Assembly (NCBI RefSeq): GCF_000006565.2
Contig: NC_031470.1
Span: forward strand, 2,420,954 to 2,484,953
DNA length: 64,000 bases
DNA from: Toxoplasma gondii ME49
Taxonomy: Eukaryota; Apicomplexa; Conoidasida; Eucoccidiorida; Sarcocystidae
Direction: 5' to 3'
The notes beneath the pieces were generated by a model. It was not told where the DNA came from and did not search any database. It saw only the letters and a program-made list of their open reading frames with translations. Below, piece after piece: positions 26,262-37,643 of the stretch. Position numbers and translations under genes: made by a program. Numbering within the stretch: position 1 is the first letter of the stretch; every line of letters begins with the position of its first letter.

Positions 26262-29200
26262 TAGCCGCCGTCAAGGGAACAACCACCTGGCTGCCTCCAA
26301 CAGAGTTTCTTCTGTGGATGCCCAGCGACCCACGTGCGGCTTCATTCTTCACAATTGCTCTGTGCAAGCACACCACTGTACATACGACTTTACGGATATT
26401 GGTCGACGCTGGCTAAGCGACGACTCGTATGTAATCTTGTGCTTAGTGGACCGACGATTCAGTAGAAGCGTGACAGATACGTATCTTTGGCTCGAGCCGC
26501 TCCGGTCCCAATGGTAGCGATCTCAAGTGGTGGCGGAGTCACTTGACACTGATCATGGATCATGAGCAGAGAAGCGATACGGTGGTTGCGGCTGATTCCA
26601 TGCGGACACATCACGACTGTGTTCGCCCACGCGCACAGGCAGTAGGGAAGGTGGACGATTTGACAATGTGGTGACCAGTGCGGTGGAGGAAGAAAGGAGG
26701 GCTTTGCGAAGCCCAGTCAGGGTGTGGGTTCTGCAAGAGGGATGCAGCCAATAGGGGATCGGGGGTTGTTGTTGCGGCGGTCCTGGGGTTGTCTCGTTGA
26801 CTGTGAGTGGTACGCTTTGGATTCGTGTGTGTGTGGGGGGGGGGACTGCGTGGATGTGAAATGTCGTGAGACTGGCGAAGTGTGGATAGTGTGGACTGTA
26901 TTTCGCTTACCCGATATGGAGCTTCATATATCTTGTCTTGCTGCAGATAGGTTGCGATGTGGCTATAGAGAGTCCCAGAGGGAAGAAGTCAACGCTGGCT
27001 GAGGGAATCCTGGAGGCCGACTTGTGGAATGAGGTGGGCGTGATATTGGTGGCCCACGCTCTTGTCTGCATCTGGAACATGCTCGAGTTATGGGACGTGG
27101 CGTCTGTTCGTACGTCTCATTGACCTAGGTTATTGGCATGGACCGTTGTGATGTGCTGCTCTCTTGCATGTGTCCATTCTAGAGCCCCGAAGTAAGAACT
27201 TGCTGACATGGAGACGGACAAAGTTAAATGCACACGCGTTGAGACGCACCGAATGTGCGACGTGTAGTAGAGGGAGGCTCTGATACTGTAATTTTGGGAG
27301 GGTCGATATAATGTTCTATCGCGTGCCGTTGCGTGCGTAGCCGGTGATGGGATTTGAATACTTGAATACTTGAGATTGGAAGCGGCGATAAGAGGCGCAT
27401 AAACACGGATACGTGGCTTGTATTCGATTCACAGTGACGATGTGGTTGTGGCAGGTTACGGAAGTACGCAGCGGAGAAGATATCAGTATTGTAGTAGTGC
27501 ACGAGTGGGGTGTGCGCAGTTGTCGTAGTGGTTATGTGGTAAGCACGATGGGCGAGTGGTGCGTAGGTTCCCTTGTCGTACGGTGACAATGTCACACGAC
27601 GGCGCGTACAGAACTGACCCTAGGACTCTAGTACGGGGGCACAGGTCACCGGCTTCTCATTGGTTAGACGAGTTCGTGAATACGCTTTTCAGGGGGATGG
27701 AGGAGCAGCCGGATGAGCCATGTTGCATGTGAAGCGTGTATCCCGGGTTACATGGGACGCGATATGCCCTGGTTGTCTACTGTGGATATCCGGTTACGCG
27801 CGTGCGCCTGCATTGATCGGCGATTGGGAGCGCATTTGCTTTCGAAGAACGGGAACTTAGAGACAAAAAGTTGACGCCTACCCTCGAAGAAAAATGGCTT
27901 TTTGCTGAAGACCATATGGACAGAACTGAGACGAAAAATGTGTCACAAACCTGATGGGAACGATTGAATGATAAGCGCGTGTGGGTTGATGATGTGGTTG
28001 GCCCATACTGCAGTGGGCATTACCCTAGGGACCCGTACAGGTCTATTTCGCAGAAGCCACCGCACGCTGCGTCCATCACTCCGGAGGGATATGTTTCCAG
28101 GGGTAGGAACTATATATATGGATCCCTCTAACCTACCGGCAGGTACTAACATTTCCGCCTACGGCTGACATGCTACCATGGAATGTCTGGGGAGAACCGG
28201 ACACAGCCGTTGAGCATAACGGTTTGCAATGCAAAAGCGAAAAGTACAAAGCAGCACATGTTGTATCATTGATAGGTTTGTGGCTCGTGCATGATAATCA
28301 CGTGTTCCAGGCGGTCGACACTGCGCTCTGGCAAATGTCCGTCCAGACGTGTTTGTCAGTGCGCGTATGTGTGTTATGCTGGTCCCCATCTGGTATCAGG
28401 TGATAGAGGTAGGTGGCATCCATGAGATTCTAGCGTCTTTGCCCTCGGCCCCCCGGTTACAGTGGAGAATACAGATATGAATGTCCGGACTAACGAAGAG
28501 CGCGTGTGCACCTAATGTCGCGGCACGATGGAATTAACTTATTTAATTCCGCCAGTTTCCGCTACGGCAATCTCGTATCCTTTGTGAAAATGCATCAGCC
28601 ACTCCGTATCCTAAGCTCGACAAACTATACAAATCCGGCAACGTGGGGTGACTAGATGCGGGGGACTGACGGACTGAGGATTCTGGAAGAAGATCACCCT
28701 TTTTATTTTCTATACTATCCGGGTGCTTGACTGTTGCCAATGCAAAGATGAAGGCGCTGCCCAAACTGTAAAGCCTGAAACCCCGTTGACATGCACGTTT
28801 CTGTGAGGAGCGGAACGAGAATCCTGCTGATCCAATTTCCTTACCCTCGTGACAACAATAGGTAATTGGGCGAATCTACTGAAATCAAAAAGGCTTCGTT
28901 AACTCGGAGTTCACCTGAGTGTTGCTTGTTTGTTGCTGTTACCATTTTTTTCGTCAGGAGCGCCAAGAAGCGTAACGACGAAACTACTCTTCGGTGTAAC
29001 TGCGACAACGGAAAGACAAGATAGCCAGACGGAAAGATAGGCTGAAGCGCTACGTGAAGCAGCGGTTGAGACCGAGCGACGCTTCGTGTCTTTCCTGTTT
29101 GATTGCCAGTGGCTCGTCTTCGTCGCTTATGTCCCCGGCCGGCGTTGGGCGAGAAGATGGAGGAAGGTGACGTGAAAAAGTTCATAATGAAAAAACTTGA

Positions 29201-30747
29201 ATGACAAAATCGTCAGAACAGGCATCATCCAAAAACGTGTGATCCTTCTTATCGTGGTCAGCATTGTACTTACCGGCGTCCACGTAGAGTAGAGAAAAAG
29301 GAGAACTTATTTTTCTGTGTATCGCTGTACGGTACAACATTCTTCGCACATTTTTTTATGTGCATGGTAAGAACACTCCCATTTTTTTGCCTACTGGTCG
29401 AATAGAAACAAAACGAACCTCGCGATGCTGTGATAACAGCGTCTTGCTTAACTGTCAGTGGAACAACAGTGCACACGTGGCGACTCCCGCAACTGCGTCT
29501 GTCTTTGAAAAAGTACAGGCACATGTTTTTGTAGCCTGCCCAGAAAAAAGATTTATGATATGAAAGCGGAGGGTAGTCTAAAAGGGAAGAAGTCTTGAGT
29601 CTGAAACGGGTCTTGTACGAGTCAAGTCGTGAATATCCCTAATCACACGTGTAGACATCTCATTAGTGCTTTTTGGCGCGACGAAACATGAACGCGGTTA
29701 ATCTAGGTAAGCGACTCACTTTTCGTGAACTGTCTCTGGCAGACGTTTGTAGGTCGAATGCTTCTGATCCTGTCCACGACCCACCGAACCGATATATCCC
29801 TAAGCACCATAACTAAAATATGTCACCAACGAGAAACAGTCATTCAGTAGGAAGGAGGCACACACGGTTGCCAGCTGCCCCGTGCGTTGCGACTTGTAAG
29901 GTCCTGGTCTGCGGATTTAGGGTTTTAGGTTGTTTGCGGCGACAAACGTTCGGACAGAATGGTCGAAACGATTCCACCGTTCCACGTCAGATGGTGCTTC
30001 CACGCGAGGAAGGTTGAGGAGGTGCTTTATACCGCCAGAGAGCGTTGTTGCGGAACAGGAGTGGACTAAATCGTAACGGTCAGGGTGATGATGACCCGGA
30101 TTCCCATTTCCATGAGGCACGTTACGCCACGAGACTTTCGTATAGCACGCTTCCACCCGAAATACTCCATCGGAGGCCGTCGCCATGTTGGCAGCAGCAG
30201 GCTAACTAGCAAGACGGGCAAGGGTCACGTGAAGCCAAGGTGATGGTTTTAAGTAAGTATAACCGGTGCGTTTATTGCAGTATCAGGACGGTTAAAGGAC
30301 TGTTGCTGTGGCTGGGAAACAGACAGGCACTGTGAGCGTTGGCGCGTATAGTTCCGGTAAATATTTTGTCTAAGAATGCCGCATCCCGTTACCCCCCCTG
30401 TGCACGTACCGTGCAGCGGACGGGTCACTTGGTTTTCCTTTGAACATGAAAGTGGTATTGGACGTCGGTGTTTCGCCATTTTACTGTAGATTTTCTCCAC
30501 GTTTCAATGAGACAATCCGTTGCGTTTCCTACGGTGAATATCAGCATTTCGCTTCCGTTAAATGAGCGCTTCTGATGGGGCTCATTCTGGCTACTTTCAG
30601 AGGCACACGGTGATTCCTTTGCACAGCATGTACACTCTCTGGAGAAGTGTTTTGTTGCTGCGCGAATCTGCCAACTGGTTTCGGGCGAGTGTGTCCACAG
30701 GAAGCACAAATTGTTGGCACTGTTGGCATGCATCCCCAAGTGTCTGA

Positions 30748-30985
30748 ACCTGTTTAGGGTTTCGGGCTCGCTTTTAGGGTTTAGGGACTTCTTTTACATT
30801 TTAAGGTTGCCTTGTAGGGTTCAGGGTTTGAAGCCATCGCGCTCCGTAAATCCCGAGGCTAAATGTGCAAAGGCAGCTGATAACAGAAAACGGATCAGCA
30901 CAACATGGTTTGTTAGGGTGTAGGGTAACGTTTCGAGTTCGGTTTATTGTTTAATCTAGTGTTTAGTGTAGGGTCAGGAATGAGG
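30748..30985 (+). repeat. Degenerate interstitial telomere repeat (TTTAGGG type), copy B
   Basis: Clusters of TTTAGGG, TGTAGGG, TTCAGGG and TTTAGTG lie around 30750-30830 and again at about 30910-30985, with unrelated bases between. The position corresponds to 8806-8895 of copy A, since flanking sequence aligns on both sides. The telomeric block therefore existed before the segment was duplicated. Confidence 0.75.
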
Positions 30986-32306
30986 GTGTAGGGTCGCCGC
31001 GTCCCTAAACTGTCAGACACCAACATCGGAGACGCTCTTGAAGAGGTTGCTGACCTCACGAGTCTCGCATATTGTGCGGCTTGTGTTTGGGAGGGTGGAT
31101 GGCCTAGATCCATGCCACGTGTTTTTACGAAGTGGGGTTCTACGCCCCGTACTGGACCTAAACGTGCATTAGCTCTGGGATGAATATGCTATGGATGGTC
31201 GCTTAATTGTATGCCCAGCGGTGGGTCTGCCAGTTCCACCAAGAAATCCAAAGGTTACTCTGGTTATACCCGTTGTGCGTTTTCGGCACACCGGGACGGT
31301 GAGAGTCAGGACAAACTAATTTCATGATTTGGGGGAGGTGCGGCTTTGCGAACCATTCTTGTCTCTGGTGTTGTGTCTGTTGATGGTGTTTGAATCGCAG
31401 GGAACGTGTATCATCAGGGATGCTAGGCGTAAACGAAGTTGCAGGAAATGGTTCTTAGAGCGATTGATGGTTGGAGGGAGCGTTTCGATAGTGGCCATTG
31501 GGCGGTCGCTAGAAGCGACATCCCCAGGACACACTTAACGGATAAACGCCGTGTTGACAAGCCGTCGGTTCTCGAGGCGTGTGAAAGCTGGGTTGTCTGA
31601 GGGAGGCACGTGAGGCATTCGTGACACATCATGATCTTACTGAATTGGCATCGGCTCACCCGCTGTAAATGCGAGCAGTGTTTGAAAAACCGATGTGGTA
31701 CCTCGTTTGTATTCACTAAGAATTGCCCACCTCTCTCTTCTATCTCATTCCCGGGCGCTGTGACGCTTCGGGTTCATTTTGTCGGGCACTTCCTGTGTCT
31801 GTGTCTCGCTGCGGTAACCAGAGGCTGGATCCCACCTGGAGTCAATAGAAAATGCCATCTGTGGTGGAGCTAATGAAGCTATCCAATTATAGGCTCAGGA
31901 GCACCCATGGAAACTGTCGACGGATTTACCTTGCGTGGCGAAACTCAATCTTGGCCACCGTGTTGTTCAGCGGAAGAACGCCGCTGCGTTGCTATTGGCT
32001 CGGTAATACAAAGCGAAAATAAAAGTACCGTCGCCACACATGTCTGTTGCGCAGTACGAAGAAAGCTGTGCCAAGAGCAGACAAACCGTATTCGACAAGG
32101 ATTATCGCTTGAAATATCATTGCATTATCGATGTCTACGGTACTTTTCAAATTCTATTTCATGTGTCGACTGAACATACTTTAGAGATAGGTATCGCTCT
32201 GCGAAATTCTTAAAACGGGACCCTTCTATGTCTCGCTGCGTTTGCCCGCAATGAGCGATGGGATACGAGACATCAATCTTACAAGAGTTCGTACAACGTT
32301 GGACCT

Positions 32307-32594
32307 GTGACGGCTGGCGTCACGGCCAACTGTGCGGATGACGTCCGTTCCATGGACATGCTTCGACTTCAAAGAGGTTCTTGCTTTCTATCTTGGTCAG
32401 ATGTTCTGGACATGACTGCTCGGCAGTCAGTCAATCGCGCAGTAAGCTGGAAGGGAGTTCATTTTCAAGTAACGGTATCGTCTTGGCTTCATGGAGGCAA
32501 CAAATTTCCGAACGTTGTTACCGTCAGTAGTGGAAGCCCCCTTGCCTTCTGCGGCCGAACACTGAATTATCGTCATCCGCACATGCTCCATTAG
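32307..32594 (+). other. ORF open in both duplicate copies (B side); coding status unknown
   Basis: This is the copy B counterpart of the frame at 10157-10462, 95 codons, in the same frame and with the same stop. The two differ by substitutions and a two-codon gap near the C-terminus. It is recorded because a frame kept open in two clearly diverged copies is better evidence than a single ORF, but it is still weak. Confidence 0.2.
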
Positions 32595-33589
32595 GATAGC
32601 ATATAATCGTGTACGATGGAGCTATCTCAATTATCATGCTTGATGGGTGCAGTATTACTGCACTGGTTCAGCGCAGTGAAGTCCTGCTTCCGCGTTTCGC
32701 GTAGCTTTCTGCCTTAAGGGGTAACCAATTAAATGGGTAATCAAGTGATATACACACATCGGAAGAGCAAATGTAATGGCTGCAGCCTACTGTAAAACAC
32801 TACCTGAGTATATTTGACATCACTGGCAAGACACATGCGTATACTACTTTGTGAAACGAAGTGACTGCACTGGAATACGGTAGACAAAGGATCTGTCTCT
32901 TCTTCTGATGTTGAATCGGACAGTTTGCTTTTGCGCCAGACTCCAGACCGTTTCAGGTCGCTGCCCTCTTTGTTCTTCAGCTGTTTTAATGCTGGAGGAG
33001 ATCCGATTTGCCTTTTGTTGTCGTTGGCCGGAGCACAGCATGTGCCTTCTAGGCGAACATGTGAGCACGCGGACACGGGACCCATGGGGCCTCGGTTACC
33101 CGCGGGGGCCAGCAGCCATTCGACGCTGTGTGCGGCCGCATCACTCGTTGCTGCTTCGAGGACAGCGCAAACTTCGCACGCATTCCGTTGATCGGACGGA
33201 GATGCATGCACACTTCAGGGTGCCGTTCATCTGGAAATTAAACATATTTGCATTACTCACCTCAAAAACATCTGCGGATTTCTATAAGCCTAAATGAGTA
33301 GGGCAGACGAAGTCATTCAGTTTGACTCAAGCCCTCGTAGGCGCTGTTGCCGGCAGAGAAGTGTTTCATGAACTGAAAAGCACTGAACGCTTTCCTGGTG
33401 AGCGAGCCTGTTTCCCTTGTATCTCTACGGATACTTGTGCAATCTTCCCATTCCGAAACCGTTTTCGCAACAAAGCAGGAGTTTGTGATTGTTTTCCCCG
33501 TGTCGTGCCGCTGAGGTTCACCGCAAACGACGACGCCTACACCCGATAGGGTCGTCGCATCTCCGGAGGTGGCCAGCGGTGAAAAGACA

Positions 33590-34592
33590 ATGGAGAGCAT
33601 GGTTGAAAAAAAACGTTCAGCATTCTCCACCGGGTGGCATCTCCCCTCTCAACTGAAGGCGAGACTTGGACTGCTGTTTCATCATGACTCGCCCATACTG
33701 CTTTTGTCTGTTGTGCTCTCTCTGATGGTTCTTGAACCACTAGTTTCTCTCGACTGTTCTGCATGCCGGGTTTGCACAGCCCTGGCTGACTCCGTCAGCG
33801 GTCGTGAGACTGATACCGATTGGAGTGATACATACAGATGGACTGAAACAGGAGATAGTACCACAGTTGAAGGGAGCGGCGGTGTTACAGAAGTAGAAGA
33901 GGGCAACCCAGCTGAAGGGAACAGCGGTGCGATAGAAGCAGAAGACCGCACTACGGTTGAAGGATGCGGCGGTGCTACAGAAGTATACGGCGGTACCGCG
34001 GAAGTATACGACGGTGCCGTGGAAGTATACGGCGGGGCCGCGGAAGAAAACTACACGAGTGTCGGCAAGCCGATTGAGTCGCATGCCGTCGAACCATTGC
34101 GAGAACGGAGCACAAATCCCAGCGTTGCCGCGCATGTTTCAAGGATCCGACACTGCGGACGGGCTCGTCCAGTAGTGGCTTCTGGAATGTGAGTCGAAAC
34201 GCAGCTTTGAAACGGATCGGTGCCAACACTACCTATGCTTGGCGGGCACATGAACGTGGCTCCAATAAGACAAACGTCTTGAGTGATAAAACACGCGAGC
34301 ATTACCTAGCATTCATTGATAGAGAATTAGTCTGGCTTGTGGAAGCGCCCTCTGGCTTGGTGCACCGTTCATTATCTGTTAAACGAAATATCCACGACGT
34401 CTTTCTGATAAACAGCAGAAATTGTCTTGGCTGAAGGGGGTTCCGTTAAAGCGGGCGTGGAATCTGCTTGCGGCACAACGATAAATTTCTTCAACATGCA
34501 GACTACGTAGAAGGCCGACAGCCACTATTCCCGTACATATTTGTCCACGCTGTATTGAAACCAATGCGTTCGACCAAAAACCTCCTTCATGA
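33590..34592 (+). CDS. Putative membrane protein with acidic 8-residue repeats (two-exon model)
   Basis: Function is unknown. I start at the ATG at 33590, since the frame further upstream has only a GTG. Exon 1 (33590-34188) encodes about 199 residues: a basic N-terminus, a hydrophobic segment at about residues 37-55 (LLLSVVLSLMVL) that could be a signal anchor or transmembrane helix, two Cys just after it, then a low-complexity Thr/Glu/Gly domain. At about residues 120-150 a unit like GGTAEVYD repeats three to four times, and the DNA there repeats with a 24-base period. A GTGAGT donor follows at 34189. Joining to the CAG acceptor ending at 34501 keeps phase and gives a basic C-terminus with stop at 34592, about 229 residues in all. 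A different acceptor phase would instead use a longer frame to 34749. A membrane anchor plus a fast-evolving acidic repeat region is typical of secreted or surface family proteins of coccidia; that is inference. Confidence 0.4.
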
Positions 34593-34966
34593 GAAAGAGA
34601 AAAAGACATCGTTACTTTGCTCTTACCTGGGAAACGAAAAGGCTCATTTTTACGTCGAGCATTGTCTCGCTCCATTTCTGTTCGCTTCCCGCGGCCCTGG
34701 CTCTGGGATGAAATACTGCAGTCGACGCATCGTGGTTTCCTTCACATGAATGGGAAGTCCGTGCCACAAAAACCCTGCTCAAACTGCTGATACAGAAGAC
34801 ACAAATATCAAACAAACAGTCCGGTTGCTTACCAGAGCAAAACACTTTGTGAAAATTCATTGCTGATGATTCCGTGGGCGCATGTTTCACGGGGGCCATT
34901 CTCAGTTTCCGCAGCTTCACGGTGTGACATCGAGACTCTTTCTGTGGGAGGTTGCAGACACCGTAA

Positions 34967-35827
34967 GTAGAATGCACAGACAGGTCAGAGATATTCGGCG
35001 CGCGCGCCGCAGTCTTCAGCATAATAAAAATTCTGGTGAAGCCGGGGAAAAAATTGCTGCCAATGTCATATGAAACACATTCAAACTACTACCTTGTCCA
35101 AAACAAGTTCTCTGCCTGCCCATGTGTCTTCCGTTATGCGAAGATTCCTCTGGAAGGCCCGAGTGCCCTACCGATAAGGCACGGACTGCTGACCCGTCGA
35201 GACCGTCACCCGTTGTCGAAGTTCTTCGGTGCCATATATATCCCTGAATCGGTGGACCGCTGTCTGCGTTGCAATTCGTTTCGTCATTTCGTAGCCTGGG
35301 GCATTCTTTGCGACTACTACTGGCGTACCTCGCAATGTGGACAGCTCTGCCTGCCACGTTACGTAGATGACCTCATCGTTTCTTTGGCTTTCTTCTCGTG
35401 TGGATGTGATATTGCAGCCTTGCAGGCCTTGTACTTTCTGTCCTCCTCGGTGCAATCGTTCTCAACTCGGGCAGAAAGGCGCATAAAGCAACTACGCCAG
35501 CTCCAAGTAAGACATCATATGTGCGTCTCGTGAACGCTCGGGACTCCCCGCAGCATTCACCTGAAGACATGTCATGATGACAGCCGTACTGCAATGCCCT
35601 TCAGCGTTCAGAGTATTGACTGCTCTGGATTCTATTTTGCTACCAAACCTTTATCGTTCGTTTGTCTTTCCTTTGCTTGTTCACTCAGGCAGGGTGTAAG
35701 TTGCCAACGGCACCGCCACGCTAGTCTTCAACTCTACCTGTACACAGGCACATGGACGCAGTGCGACCAGTACTGTCGCCCCTACCCTAATCACTGTGCT
35801 ATTCGGGACTTCATTTCTGTAGTTTGA
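34967..35827 (+). CDS. Putative Cys-rich protein (partial two-exon model)
   Basis: Not recognised. The frame is open from 34967 to 35533; the first ATG in frame is at 35063. It encodes a Cys-rich segment (CPC, CLRC, CGQLC and CGC motifs) followed by a hydrophobic stretch and a basic stretch rich in Arg and Gln. A donor GTAAGA at 35507 and a pyrimidine-rich acceptor ending CAG at 35692 join in phase 0. The 45-codon exon 35693-35827 adds four more Cys and ends in TGA. A separate ATG exon at 34882-34962 ends in a good GTAAGT donor and may belong to the same gene, but I found no acceptor in the right phase at a sensible distance. Hydrophobic and Cys content would fit a secreted or membrane protein. 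Confidence 0.3.
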
Positions 35828-36326
35828 TGCTAGATAGTGACGTCTGGCGGGAGTAATGCGCATGCGGGTCGCGATGCACGACGATGGACGGCTGAACACA
35901 CAGGGACTGGGACTGGATATTCGGCAGATGATACGCCCCATTAACGCTCATGCGGTCTCGCCACTCATGTGTGTTTTTCCCTTGTTAATGGATCTGCTTT
36001 CACCAGAACACAGGTAAGCAAAAGCGGTTTGAAAAAGTGAGAGTCTGTTGTGCTGTTGTGCAGAGTCAGAGGGTGTTGGATCACTCTTCTGGAAGATCCA
36101 TTGTTATTTTGTCCCTGACGGTGTAAAGAGAGAGTGATTTCACGTGCTAGTGGTACGTGAGTACCGGGGTTGTCTGATTCCGAGGACACAATGTGATGGT
36201 TCCTGTGTTGTGAGCGTTCTCAGGCTTTCGGACTAGAGGAAGCAATCAACCTGCTCGTGAGTACTCTTTCTGCTGTGGCCAGGCGTTTCGTCTCTCAGCA
36301 GATTTGAACGATATGAAAAGCCCTTC

Positions 36327-37065
36327 TTACTGATTCAGCTGGTGTGCATGTCTTGGGACATTTTGCCCCGTGCCGCTTTCCGTCAGCTGTTTCTGTCTCA
36401 TAGAGTTATGGTGCGGCCTACAAGAGAGAACATCTGCCATGCAGAACTGGGGCTGCCAGGGACTAGAGGGATGCAACTGAATCCAAACTGTACTGCGTCG
36501 AGGCTGTTTTGAAGCTCTGCTTGTTGTCTCCAGAACGATGTGACTGATACACTCTCGAAGTTTCTTCAAGCACCACCAGCTTGCTGTGCGCGTGTATAGT
36601 GTTGTTCTAACTGGTTCCTTTCTCACGCATCGGTGAGACTCATGCGGTTAGCTCATGGGGGCTGGGTTCCCGAGGATATAACAGTTTTCTGCACATACTT
36701 TATCACATGAAGAGGTCTCCCGTCCATTTTTCTGCCGAGATATCCGGTTGTATAGCGAGTTAAGAATGGTTCTGGCGTCACTGGTGACATCTAAAGCAAA
36801 TACAGTATCACACGGTGGCTTCGTCGCGGCGGAATGTGTAGGATCAGTTAGCTGAACTGGGCTATCTGTCGATTGATGAGCTTTCATTATCATCGTCCAT
36901 GACGTTGCATCAAGGTCAGTTGCCTGCTGTAGACGGGCAAAAGCAGCCCCTCCGCTCCTTTTCGAGATGCTCAGTTCCATACACAGCGCTTCATTGCTTG
37001 TTAAGAGACAAATGGGCGTACGAGGTGTGTCGTCAGTTACACGAAGTGTCAACCCATCAGTAGGA
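36327..37065 (-). pseudogene. Minus-strand coding-like frame with one in-frame TAA
   Basis: Reading leftward from 37065, directly after an acceptor-like TTAACCCAACAG, the frame is open for about 138 codons to a TAA at 36648-36650. The same frame then continues about 107 more codons to 36327. Composition is protein-like on both sides of the stop, with scattered Cys and few low-complexity runs. Either a nonsense mutation has broken the gene, or an intron whose length is a multiple of three removes the stop; a GTATGT donor lies about 50 bases before it. A frame at 37323-37643 on the same strand could be an upstream exon, with the cox1 fragment in the intron between, but I could not match phases. 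No family is recognised. Confidence 0.25.
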
Positions 37066-37129
37066 CTGTTGGGTTAAATGTTCAAGCTTTAACCATCCTC
37101 AACTAATAGGCGTTCTTCTTTGTGTGCAG

Positions 37130-37280
37130 AAACTCAAATCGAATAAACAGAGACATTATAGTACCTAGGATACTGAATACAACTCCAGTTATGATATCGA
37201 TGAAACTTATTTGATTAACATAACAACATAGAAGATTAAGCTGCATTACGTTTAAACTTTACACTGGATACGTTTTAATG
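37130..37280 (-). other. Nuclear insert of mitochondrial DNA: cox1 N-terminal fragment
   Basis: This stretch is markedly more AT-rich than its surroundings. On the minus strand one frame reads GVVFSILGTIMSLFIRFE, preceded by a run of hydrophobic residues. This fits the first transmembrane helix and following loop of cytochrome c oxidase subunit I, where family members read roughly G...GT..S..IR.E. The match ends abruptly after that point near 37130, and the other end is blurred near 37280. It is far too short to be a gene and lies in nuclear-type sequence. Insertion of short mitochondrial fragments is a known feature of Toxoplasma and Neospora nuclear genomes. Confidence 0.65.
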
Positions 37281-37322
37281 TTCACTTACTACAGACCATG
37301 GGAGCAATCAAGAAAAATGATC

Positions 37323-37643
37323 CTATGGTAGTGAGGGCCGATTCATATTTCCTGTGGCACTTGATGACATAGGGTTTTCAGACTTCCGCTCGACAAGACT
37401 GTTCAGGACTGCCTGAAGTTGTTCAACAGCCTGAGACTCACTACCGTAGAACATCGACTCCATGACAGAGGGGGGGGGTTCGCGTTCGCTACACGAATGT
37501 GTCGTTCCACAGTGAAGCACGACATAAGGGTTTATCAGGGCACCGCGTCGTGATCGAATCAATGTGGGGGTGCCTTTGTGAAGAGCCCACGACTTCTCAT
37601 CAGCGTGCAGACCACTGACTTCACCACAACAAGACCCTGTCAT
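37323..37643 (-). CDS. Possible upstream exon on the minus strand, unassigned
   Basis: A 106-codon frame contains a plausible amphipathic helix (QAVEQLQAVLNSLVERK) and several Cys in its first half. A strong GTGAGT donor lies inside it at about 37440, in phase 1. No homology is recognised. Its relation to the frame at 36327-37065 is suggested only by strand and proximity. Confidence 0.2.
   Translation of the reverse strand: MTGSCCGEVSGLHADEKSWALHKGTPTLIRSRRGALINPYVVLHCGTTHSCSEREPPPSVMESMFYGSESQAVEQLQAVLNSLVERKSENPMSSSATGNMNRPSLP

Larger units (their letters stand above)
26262..33195 (+). repeat. Segmental duplication, copy B
   Basis: This is the partner of the segment at 1-11228, in direct orientation, about 15 kb downstream of the end of copy A. 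It is shorter because it lacks the 4-kb segment found at 1261-5276 of copy A and about 0.2 kb corresponding to 10.47-10.66 kb. Its end near 33195 is sharp: downstream sequence changes to the gene-bearing region. It contains a 10-base G run near 26835 and a degenerate telomeric block at 30748-30985 that matches the block at 8806-8895 in copy A. No confident gene is seen. Confidence 0.85.
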
